A DNA stretch of 64,000 nt from JANOAR01 sp031411235 (GTDB lineage: Bacteria; Verrucomicrobiota; Verrucomicrobiia; Verrucomicrobiales; Verrucomicrobiaceae). The stretch spans positions 1-64,000 of the forward strand of contig JANOAR010000108.1 in the NCBI GenBank assembly GCA_031411235.1. The letters are read 5' to 3'. Positions 8,251-15,645 of the stretch are shown here, one piece after another; the first letter of the stretch is position 1; every line of letters begins with the position of its first letter. The translations under genes were made by a program, and so were the position numbers. The notes beneath the pieces are model-generated. The model had not been told where the DNA came from. It worked only from the letters and a program-made list of their open reading frames with translations, and did not search any database.

Positions 8251-9744
8251 TCAATAAATAGCAGCGGGAACGAACTCCATCTGCCCCAGCACCTGCGATT
8301 GCAAGTCCACGCCCGGCATCACTTCGATGAGCCGCAAGCCCTGCGCCGTCAGTTCAAACACCGCGCGCTCAGTGACGTAGATCACCTGCTGGCCGCGAGC
8401 GACCGCTGAGGGGCCGTGGAAGCACACTTGCTGGATGCGCTGCACGAACTTGGCGTGGTGGCCTTCTTTGACGATGACCAGCCTCTCGCCATCCATCGCC
8501 ACCTCCAAGCCGCCCGCACGCAGCGTCAGGCAGAAGACCAGTCGCCTAGCGCTCTGCGCAATATTGACGAAGCCCCCCACACCCGCGAAGCGGCCTGCAA
8601 AGGTCGTAACATTCACACTTCCTTCCGCATCCACCTCCACTGCGCCGAGCACCGCGATGTCGAGCCCGCCGCCATCATAGAAATCAAACTGCGAAGGCTG
8701 GTCGATGATCGCCTCCGGGCAATGGCTGCACCCAAAACTCAGACCCGAGGCAGGGATGCCACCCGTCGGCCCGCTCTCCACCGTCAGGGTAAAGTCCGCC
8801 AGCCGCCCCATCTCAGCCGCCACCATCGCCACGCTCTCTGGCAGGCCGATGCCGAGGTTCACAATGTCGCCCGCACGGATTTCGCGGAGAGCACGTTGGC
8901 CGATGAGCTTGCGCTCGGAGAAGCCCATCGCAGGCAGGGCGAAATCGCTGTTGTGGCCACTGACGAGTTCCGCATTGAAGACCTCGCCAAAGGTCTGGTC
9001 ATGCTGTGCGCCATCACTGCACACGATGTAGTCCACCAGGATGCCGGGCACACGCACGGCCTTCGGATCAGGCATGGAGTCCACCATCTTCTCCACCTGC
9101 GCGATGACGATGCCACCGTGATTTTTTGCCGCTTGGGCAATCGGCAGCACCTCGCCGATCAAGCCCTCCCGCTCCATGCTCAGATTCCCCCGAGCATCGG
9201 CGTAGGTCGCACGAATGAGGCCCACATGGATCGGCACCGACTTATAGCGCAACCACGTTTGGCCATCAAGTTCGAGGCGCTCCACCAGTGACTCCGTGGT
9301 TCGCGCATTCAGCTTTCCGCCATCGAGCACGGGATCAATAAACGTGTTCAAGCCCACCTGGGTAATCAGCCCAGGCCGCTTGGCCGCGATCTCGCGCAGC
9401 AGCACACTGAGCACCCCTTGCGGGAAATTGTAAGCCTCGATTTCGTTCGCCAGCGCCATGCTACCGAGCTTCGGCGCGAGGTTCCAGTGGCCACCAATGA
9501 CTCGTTTGATCAGTCCACGATGCGCGAGATGGTTCAGCCCGCGCTCCGCACGATCCCCCTGCCCTGCGCAGTAGTACAGTGTCAGATCCGTCGGCGTGCC
9601 CGTCGTTAAAAACCGGCGCTCCAGAGCGGAGGTCAGCATCTCAGGATGCCCAGCACCGACAAACCCACCGACCGCCACGGTGGCTCCGCTGGGGATGGCG
9701 GCGATGGCTTCATCGGCGGTGACGCGAAGAGCCGCAGCCCTCAT
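8251..9744 (-). CDS. Fused acyl-CoA:acetate/3-ketoacid CoA-transferase
   Basis: The 497 residues combine alpha and beta subunits of family I CoA-transferases in one chain. The alpha half starts with IPSGATVAVGGFVGAGHPE; the beta half holds NLGIGLPESVA and the catalytic Glu323 in TVESGPTGG. Such fused enzymes swap CoA between acyl-CoA and acetate, propionate or 3-ketoacids. The gene starts inside the end of the dehydrogenase gene upstream (four-base overlap), indicating an operon with the two dehydrogenases. With the thiolase this makes a plausible ketoacid or short-chain fatty-acid pathway. The exact substrate cannot be read from the sequence. Confidence 0.88.
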   Translation of the reverse strand: MRAAALRVTADEAIAAIPSGATVAVGGFVGAGHPEMLTSALERRFLTTGTPTDLTLYYCAGQGDRAERGLNHLAHRGLIKRVIGGHWNLAPKLGSMALANEIEAYNFPQGVLSVLLREIAAKRPGLITQVGLNTFIDPVLDGGKLNARTTESLVERLELDGQTWLRYKSVPIHVGLIRATYADARGNLSMEREGLIGEVLPIAQAAKNHGGIVIAQVEKMVDSMPDPKAVRVPGILVDYIVCSDGAQHDQTFGEVFNAELVSGHNSDFALPAMGFSERKLIGQRALREIRAGDIVNLGIGLPESVAMVAAEMGRLADFTLTVESGPTGGIPASGLSFGCSHCPEAIIDQPSQFDFYDGGGLDIAVLGAVEVDAEGSVNVTTFAGRFAGVGGFVNIAQSARRLVFCLTLRAGGLEVAMDGERLVIVKEGHHAKFVQRIQQVCFHGPSAVARGQQVIYVTERAVFELTAQGLRLIEVMPGVDLQSQVLGQMEFVPAAIY

Positions 9745-10502
9745 CCGCGCCAGCCTCCGTTCACCTCAATCGTCTGCCCCGTGACGTACGAGGCCATCGG
9801 TGAGCATAAAAATAGCGCCACATTCGCGATCTCCGCCGTGGTGCCAAAGCGACCCAGCGGTACATTTTTTAGCATCTCCGCACGCACGCTCTCGGGGATG
9901 GTCGCGGCCATCGCCGTATCCACCACGCCCGGCGCGATGGCATTGGCACGAATGTTCCGCTTGGCTGCCTCGCGACTCAGCACGCGCATCATCGCCTGCA
10001 CCCCCGCCTTCGCCGCCGCGTAGTTGGCTTGGCCATAGAATCCCTGGATCGCCGCGATACTGCCCATGCTCACCACGGCCCCATGCTCACGCATGATTTC
10101 GAGGGCAAATTTGCAGCACTGGAACACGCCGGTCAGGTTCACGTCGATCACCGCATCCCACTCCTCCAGCGACATCTTGGCGATGGTACGGTCGCGTAGG
10201 ATGGCCGCGTTGTTGATGAGGAAATCGAGGCCTCCAAGTCTCTGCTTCACAGTGGCCATCATCGCCTGCACCGCCTGCACATCGGCCACATTGGCCGCGA
10301 CTACCAGGGCACTCTCGGCGCGGACGGCATTCAGTTCAGCTGCGATGCGCTGGGCATCCTCACCTGTGCTGCCGAGGCCGGGATGATTCAGCACAACGCT
10401 GGCCCCTGCGGCGTGAAATGTCCGCGCCATCTGCGCACCGATGCCCTGCGATGCCCCGGTGATAAGGGCGACTTTGCCTGTGAAATCAATGCTATGGCTC
10501 AT
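9741..10502 (-). CDS. Short-chain dehydrogenase/reductase (FabG/PhaB-like)
   Basis: From MSHSIDFTGK the protein (253 aa) shows the NAD(P)-binding TGASQGIG, the NNAA motif, catalytic Ser (MGSIAA) and Tyr-x3-Lys (ANYAAAKAG), and the usual C-terminal TGQTIEVNGGW. The sequence is closest in style to 3-oxoacyl-ACP or acetoacetyl-CoA reductases. The ATG at 10502 is chosen over longer frames because the fold begins directly after it and it lies five bases beyond the stop of the upstream dehydrogenase. It overlaps the CoA-transferase downstream. Reduction of 3-ketoacyl-CoA would fit the operon, but that is inference. Confidence 0.9.
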   Translation of the reverse strand: MSHSIDFTGKVALITGASQGIGAQMARTFHAAGASVVLNHPGLGSTGEDAQRIAAELNAVRAESALVVAANVADVQAVQAMMATVKQRLGGLDFLINNAAILRDRTIAKMSLEEWDAVIDVNLTGVFQCCKFALEIMREHGAVVSMGSIAAIQGFYGQANYAAAKAGVQAMMRVLSREAAKRNIRANAIAPGVVDTAMAATIPESVRAEMLKNVPLGRFGTTAEIANVALFLCSPMASYVTGQTIEVNGGWRG

Positions 10503-10507
10503 GACTT

Positions 10508-11281
10508 TTATTTTGCGGTGTAACCGCCATCCACTGGCAGGTTCACCCCCGTGATATAACACGAAGCCGCGCTGAGCAAGAAGACCAAAGCACCACCGAG
10601 ATCATGATGATCCGCCATGCGGTTCAGCATCGTGTGCTCAGCGTAGCGCTTCACGAACACCTCCGGCTGGTTGTTAAAGAAGCCACCCGGCGAGACGCAG
10701 TTCACACGCACGCGCTGCGGCCCGTAGAGCGAGGCATAGAAGCGTGTGAGGTTCAACATGCCGCCTTTGTGGAAGAAGTAATCCGGCGGCATATCGCCAA
10801 TGGTCGTGCCTTCATACAGCTCGTAACTCGGCCCGATCATCCCCTGGATGCTACAGATATTGACAATGCTGCCACGCCCAGCCTCGGCCATCGCCCTGCC
10901 GAAATGCCGATGCATCAGCATGAGCCCCGTGGCATTCACTCGCATGGATTCAGCGAACTGCTCCACACTGCCATTCGCGCCCTTCATAGGCCGCAGCACC
11001 GAGTTATTCACGAGGCCATGCAGCACACCGTGGCGCTCTTCGATGCGGGCCTTCAAAGCGAGAATCGAAGCTTCATCCCCTTGATCAAACCTCTCGGCAA
11101 ACACGCGATGCCCCTGCGCTGTTTCAGCCTCCGCCACAGCTTGCAGCTTGTCCGCATCGCGCGAGGCAATGATAAGCGTCGCACCCGCCTCCGCCAGCGC
11201 CTTAGCAAGGCCACGACCAAACAGGCCCGCAGCCCCCGTGAGCAGGATGGTATGATCTTTGAGAGAAAAGGAGGCGAGCAT
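10508..11281 (-). CDS. Short-chain dehydrogenase, gluconate-5-dehydrogenase-like
   Basis: The protein from MLASFSLKDH (257 aa) has the nucleotide-binding TGAAGLFGRG, an atypical NNS in place of NNAG, catalytic Ser (NICSIQG) and Tyr-x3-Lys in DYFFHKGGM. An insertion between Ser and Tyr (YELYEGTTIGDMPP) resembles a subgroup acting on sugar acids or polyols. It is the first gene of a three-gene minus-strand operon. A longer frame to 11521 exists but adds residues unlike the family. The substrate is uncertain. Confidence 0.85.
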   Translation of the reverse strand: MLASFSLKDHTILLTGAAGLFGRGLAKALAEAGATLIIASRDADKLQAVAEAETAQGHRVFAERFDQGDEASILALKARIEERHGVLHGLVNNSVLRPMKGANGSVEQFAESMRVNATGLMLMHRHFGRAMAEAGRGSIVNICSIQGMIGPSYELYEGTTIGDMPPDYFFHKGGMLNLTRFYASLYGPQRVRVNCVSPGGFFNNQPEVFVKRYAEHTMLNRMADHHDLGGALVFLLSAASCYITGVNLPVDGGYTAK

Positions 11282-11508
11282 GAGTCGTGTAGGATGAGGG
11301 AAAGAAAGAAGCAATACCAAGGTAAACTTCGTGAAACTGAAGGCACCGCGAAGGCAAACAAGCCCAAGGCACTGGTCACGAGAAGAGGCCAGCATCAAAA
11401 AAAACGTGCAACCTTCAGCCAACCCCATCGAACTCGAAGACGCAGTGGCAGCGTTGCTAGGCGATAATGCTATTTGATTTCTCTGGCAGGCTTGCAAGCG
11501 TCGGTGCC

Positions 11509-12864
11509 ATGTCCGCCTCATTCCTCCCGCGTTGGTGTCGTCTTATCTGTCTTCCGCAATGCGCCTTGCTACTGCTCTCGCTGGGATTCCTCAGCGGCTG
11601 TGCGACGGGGCATAAGTCATACTACTCTACCGAGAGCAGTCAGAAGCCACCGGCTGAGGGGGCTGCGCCGTTGGCGGTGATTGAGTTCGACGAGCGCGGG
11701 GACTTCTGGGATCCGACGCAGGTAACGCGAGCCGACAAGATGATCAAGGCCAAGTCGGCTCCCATTCTCGTGACGTATGTGCATGGCTGGCGGCATGATG
11801 CTCGACCAGGGGATGGGGACATGCTGGCGTTTCAGAATTTCCTGAACCAGATCAATCAAGGCCCAGGGTTGCGTGGCAAGGTGTGCGGGGTCTTCGTCGG
11901 CTGGCGTGGTGCCTCGGTGCAGGAGGAGGGCGGGATCGCGAGGCGTGTGTTATCACTGCCAGCGGCGCTGCTATCCTTTTGGGGCCGCAAGAAAATCACC
12001 GACCAGATGGCGGGCGTGCCCTTCACCAATACGTTGTGGCGGCTGGCGGCGACGTCGAAGGGCAAGGACGGGCACAGCATCCTGATCGGGCATTCCTTTG
12101 GTGGTCGCATCGTCGAGCACACGCTGGGGCCGACGGCCATCGCGCAGATGAACAATGGGCAACCGATGCCCTACAACCTGACGTTTCTCATCAATCCCGC
12201 CACCGAGTCGCTGTATGCGCGACAGCTCAAACTGGCGCTGAGGAACTGGAAGAGCAGCAAGCCTGCAATCGTTGCTCTTGCGGCGAGGGATGACACGGCG
12301 ACGGGCACGGCGTGGCCGCTGGCGCTGCTGCGGCGCAGTGGCATCCGCGACCGCGACTATGCGCTGAAATTGCCGCATGGTGATATTACCGAGTCTCAAA
12401 AGACATACGTCACCTCCACGGTGGGCAACGACCAACGGCAATGGACTCACAAGATTCACATCGGCGATGCAGACCAAGTGCCTGCTGAAGCAAATGTCAC
12501 GGCGCTCAATTTAGAGCGCCAAACCGCCGAATATTTCCATGTGCGCCTGCGGGGCGAAAAAGACGGCGTGGTGGCCCGCTGCCATGTTGAGGAGCTGAGA
12601 GGGACGGATGCGAAACATCAGATCGACAGCAAAGCCTACTGGGTGATCCCGCTGGAGAAAACCATCCTCAGCGGCCATGGCGGCGTGGCCAAGGAGAACG
12701 GCATTTTCAGCGAGTCGATGAGCGATCTGATGGCAGGCATCATTCGGCAAGTGAGAGCCGTCAGCGGTGATGCGCCCATCGTGCCTGTGTCGAATCCCGG
12801 CCAAACCGAGCACTCGGGTTCCCCACCGCCGCCGAAGTTTTCGATCAATCTGCTTCTGCGCTGA
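11509..12864 (+). CDS. Lipoprotein with alpha/beta-hydrolase fold
   Basis: The start at ATG 11509 gives a clean lipoprotein signal: basic residues, hydrophobic CALLLLSLGFLSGC with the lipobox LSGC. The mature part has VTYVHGWRHDA (oxyanion strand-turn), then nucleophile elbow ILIGHSFGGRIVEH, features of serine alpha/beta-hydrolases of the DUF900 or lipase sort. The C-terminal third carries a conserved-looking HGDITESQKTYV segment. It is probably anchored in the outer or inner membrane facing the periplasm. An upstream frame to 11467 is open but would place residues before the signal peptide. Substrate unknown. Confidence 0.78.
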   Translation: MSASFLPRWCRLICLPQCALLLLSLGFLSGCATGHKSYYSTESSQKPPAEGAAPLAVIEFDERGDFWDPTQVTRADKMIKAKSAPILVTYVHGWRHDARPGDGDMLAFQNFLNQINQGPGLRGKVCGVFVGWRGASVQEEGGIARRVLSLPAALLSFWGRKKITDQMAGVPFTNTLWRLAATSKGKDGHSILIGHSFGGRIVEHTLGPTAIAQMNNGQPMPYNLTFLINPATESLYARQLKLALRNWKSSKPAIVALAARDDTATGTAWPLALLRRSGIRDRDYALKLPHGDITESQKTYVTSTVGNDQRQWTHKIHIGDADQVPAEANVTALNLERQTAEYFHVRLRGEKDGVVARCHVEELRGTDAKHQIDSKAYWVIPLEKTILSGHGGVAKENGIFSESMSDLMAGIIRQVRAVSGDAPIVPVSNPGQTEHSGSPPPPKFSINLLLR

Positions 12865-12910
12865 TGTGGTGCCGATAGCGCTAATTCCCAGTAATTTGAA
12901 AGCGTGTTCG

Positions 12911-13052
12911 GGGAGCAGCCACGGATGAACACGAATAGTCACCGATGGAAGGCCTTACTTGAAACGGTGCGTACCAACGCGCTTGATGGATGAGCCTGTG
13001 GCTCGCAGGGATTCCGCATTCGTGTTTTCCGTGTTCATCCGTGGTTGCTCCC
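12911..13052. repeat. Inverted-repeat element (ATCCGTGGTTGC type)
   Basis: The left arm at 12911-12936 (GGGAGCAGCCACGGATGAAC then ACGAAT) is nearly the reverse complement of the right arm at 13018-13052, which has nine extra bases. The core CACGGATGAACACG is a sequence often seen as a dispersed intergenic repeat in environmental bacteria. The ~80 bases between arms have no gene. It could be a MITE-like or REP-like element, or a large hairpin. Confidence 0.6.
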
Positions 13053-13108
13053 TGCAATAACCTATCGCATCACCCCTAGTCTTAACGGCATCCCTTCTAT
13101 AAACAGAT

Positions 13109-13134
13109 GAAGCCTGGGCCAACGCCCAGGCTTC
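13109..13134. terminator. Strong hairpin downstream of di-haem cytochrome gene
   Basis: A perfect 11-bp stem (arms 13109-13119 and 13124-13134, GAAGCCTGGGC with its complement) closes a four-base loop. It lies just past the stop of the minus-strand cytochrome gene. There is no T-run on either side, so it may act as a factor-dependent terminator or 3'-end stabiliser and not as a classical intrinsic terminator. Confidence 0.55.
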
Positions 13135-13155
13135 GCCATCGCTGCAAATCATGGG

Positions 13156-14436
13156 TTACAGTGAGCCTACGAAGTCGAGCAATTGCGTGCGCTGCGCTGC
13201 GGTCAGTGCTTCGTAGCGTTGCTTGGACACGAGGCCCTCGCCAGCGTGGGCGCGGGTGGCAGCGTCGATGCTGGGAGCACGGCCATCATGCAGATACGGG
13301 GCGCTGGCGCGGATGCCCCAGAGCGGCGCGGTTTTCATCTCACGAGCGGCGGCTTCGCCTTGCACGATGCCGTCGCCGAGGGTGCCCATGTCATGGACGA
13401 GCAGGTCGGAGTAGAGTTCGACGGGCTTCAGCGAGAGGGCGGCGATAGCGTTCACACCCGTCATAAAACTAGGCGTGTGGCAGACGGCGCAGCCCGTGCT
13501 GGTGAAGAGGGCGCGGCCAGCGGTAATGGAGGCCGTGGGGAGACCTGCGCGGGGTGGCGCGAGAAGGCGCATGAAGTCGGCGACAAAGTCGATGTCGCCT
13601 TTGCCAGAGCTGGGATCCACGATGTCTTCGGGGTCGGCGACGAGGTCGTGTTGGGCGAGCAGGGCAGCGTTGCCATTGGGTGCATTTTCATTGGGGAAGA
13701 AGCGGCTGGTGATGCCCATCTCATTCAAAAAAGCATCGCCTGAAAAGGCGAGCAAGGTGGCTTGCTGGGCCTTCCAACCAAAGCGCCCCACGAGGCTCTG
13801 ACCCGAGACGACATCAGCAACCATGACGGCATGGCCAGTGACGCCATCGGGCTTGCCTGGGTGGACGTTGGCCAGGATAGCAGCGTCAGGGATGGCTTCG
13901 ACGAGGCCTAGCCCAAACAGCGGTGTGGTCTGTCGGCGGACGACGGTGTTGGCCACGAGGGGAACGATTTCGCGGGCGGCGGGGTTGATGGAGCGCTGTT
14001 GAAGCAGCGAGCCGCCGAGATTGGTCAGCGGATCAAAAACGCCCGCTGTTGTGAGGCCGAAGCGAGTGACGACGATGTTGCTCGCCCCGCCGACACCGCC
14101 AGTGAAATGGCAGGCGACGCAGGAGACGTTGTTGAAGATGGGGCCGAGGCCACCCGCGGCATTTTCGACATTGCGGAATTCGGTCAAGCCATCGTTGAAG
14201 TCGGCACGAAGGTCGGTGGGCAAGTTGGGCAGAGGATCACCAAAGCGGGCCGGCGGCAGCAAGGGAGCAGGGGCATCTTGCGGAGGTGGCGGTGGGCGTT
14301 TGGCGGGGGCTTGGCGCACGGTTGGCGGCGGTGGCGGCGGTGGCGGTGGCGGCGCGGGTGGCTGGCGTTGAGCAAATGTGGCGGTGTTGAAGCCAGCCCA
14401 GAGTAAGGGCATCGCGAGGATCAATCTGGTTTTCAT
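13156..14436 (-). CDS. Di-haem c-type cytochrome, thiol oxidoreductase-like (DUF1111)
   Basis: The protein (426 aa) from MKTRLILAMPLLW has a signal peptide and then an unusual proline tract (QRQPPAP followed by ten prolines) as a linker. Two haem-binding motifs are present, CVACH at about residue 115 and CAVCH at about residue 320, with the DUF1111 pattern of two lobes resembling di-haem peroxidases. It should act in the periplasm in electron transfer. The frame stays open to 14628, but the signal peptide fixes the start at 14436. It is divergent from moxR with about 150 bases between them. Peroxidase activity is not established for this family. Confidence 0.85.
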   Translation of the reverse strand: MKTRLILAMPLLWAGFNTATFAQRQPPAPPPPPPPPPPTVRQAPAKRPPPPPQDAPAPLLPPARFGDPLPNLPTDLRADFNDGLTEFRNVENAAGGLGPIFNNVSCVACHFTGGVGGASNIVVTRFGLTTAGVFDPLTNLGGSLLQQRSINPAAREIVPLVANTVVRRQTTPLFGLGLVEAIPDAAILANVHPGKPDGVTGHAVMVADVVSGQSLVGRFGWKAQQATLLAFSGDAFLNEMGITSRFFPNENAPNGNAALLAQHDLVADPEDIVDPSSGKGDIDFVADFMRLLAPPRAGLPTASITAGRALFTSTGCAVCHTPSFMTGVNAIAALSLKPVELYSDLLVHDMGTLGDGIVQGEAAAREMKTAPLWGIRASAPYLHDGRAPSIDAATRAHAGEGLVSKQRYEALTAAQRTQLLDFVGSL

Positions 14437-14585
14437 GTGGGTGGAATGGGAACTGTGGTTGCAGGCCGTCCAAAGGGTTGGTTCAGCCTTCTGCACCATT
14501 AGTCCCATGCCTTCGTAAAGGATTGATGTTGGCGATTGCCTAGATTTGTAAAGTTTGTGAAAAGCTTGAGAGGCAGGCCCAAGTA

Positions 14586-15617
14586 ATGACGCGTGCATTG
14601 TTTTTACGACCGTCCTTTGCCTTGCCAAGCAGTGCCCGATGCAGCGAAGGTTCCGGCGTGTCTGCCCATCTCATCTCTGCCAGTCTTCCGACGTTGTTAG
14701 TCGAACCCCGCGTGGCTCGCGAGCGCATGGATGCGCTCGCCGCTGCGGTAGGGCGGATCATTGTCGGCAAGGACGAGGCCATTCGCCTCGCGGTGGTTTG
14801 CCTGCTGGCGCGTGGCCATTTGCTCTTTGAAGATTTGCCCGGTGTGGGCAAGACGACACTGTCTCAAGCCCTCGCCCGCGCCTTGGGCCTAGCCTTTCGC
14901 CGCGTGCAGTTCACCAGCGATCTGCTGCCAGCGGACATCCTGGGCACGAGCATCTTCCAGCGCGAAACGTCGAGCTTCATATTCAAGCCAGGCCCCATTT
15001 TCACCCAAGTGCTACTGGCGGATGAGATCAATCGCACGACGCCGAAAACGCAGTCGGCGCTGCTCGAAGCCATGGAGGAAGGCCAAGTCTCTGCCGATGG
15101 CGAGAGCCACGCGCTGCCGCAGCCATTCTTTGTTATTGCCACGCAAAATCCGACGACTCAGGTGGGCACATTCTCGCTGCCAGAGTCGCAGCTCGACCGC
15201 TTCCTGATGCGCCTGGAACTGGGCGTGCCTGCGCGCCAGGCCGAGCGTGCGATGCTCATGGGCGAGGATCGCCGTGAGTTGTTGAAGGCGATGCCAGCGG
15301 TGATGTCGGCGAGTGAATTGCAAGCGCTGCAACTCAGTGTGCGCGGCGTGCATGTATCGCCTGCGCTGTTGGATTATATCCAGGATATTCTGGCCAGCAG
15401 TCGCGTGTATGGGCATGGCCTGTCGCCGCGTGCGGGCATCGCGCTGCTCGCTGCCGCGCGTGCCTGGGCGCTGATGCAAGGCCGCCCCATGGTGATGCCC
15501 GAGGATGTGAAAGCCATCGCGCCCAGCGTGATGGCGCACCGCCTGGAACGCGTGGTGGAGGGGATGAACGGCAGGGATGTGGCGGAGCGGGTGCTGCGGG
15601 AGACGGCGGTAGTGTGA
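14586..15617 (+). CDS. MoxR-family AAA ATPase
   Basis: MoxR ATPases act as chaperones that mature or activate partner complexes. The 343-residue protein shows Walker A PGVGKTT (about residues 85-91), Walker B LLADEINR, sensor region ATQNPT and the lid region typical of the family. The next gene downstream encodes the usual partner modules DUF58 and transglutaminase, separated by 28 bases. The start is not certain: ATG 14586 gives a longer leader, while GTG 14658 or ATG 14727 also precede the conserved domain. Confidence 0.9.
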   Translation: MTRALFLRPSFALPSSARCSEGSGVSAHLISASLPTLLVEPRVARERMDALAAAVGRIIVGKDEAIRLAVVCLLARGHLLFEDLPGVGKTTLSQALARALGLAFRRVQFTSDLLPADILGTSIFQRETSSFIFKPGPIFTQVLLADEINRTTPKTQSALLEAMEEGQVSADGESHALPQPFFVIATQNPTTQVGTFSLPESQLDRFLMRLELGVPARQAERAMLMGEDRRELLKAMPAVMSASELQALQLSVRGVHVSPALLDYIQDILASSRVYGHGLSPRAGIALLAAARAWALMQGRPMVMPEDVKAIAPSVMAHRLERVVEGMNGRDVAERVLRETAVV

Positions 15618-15645
15618 AGGGGAAATTCAGCATGAGGAACGCACG

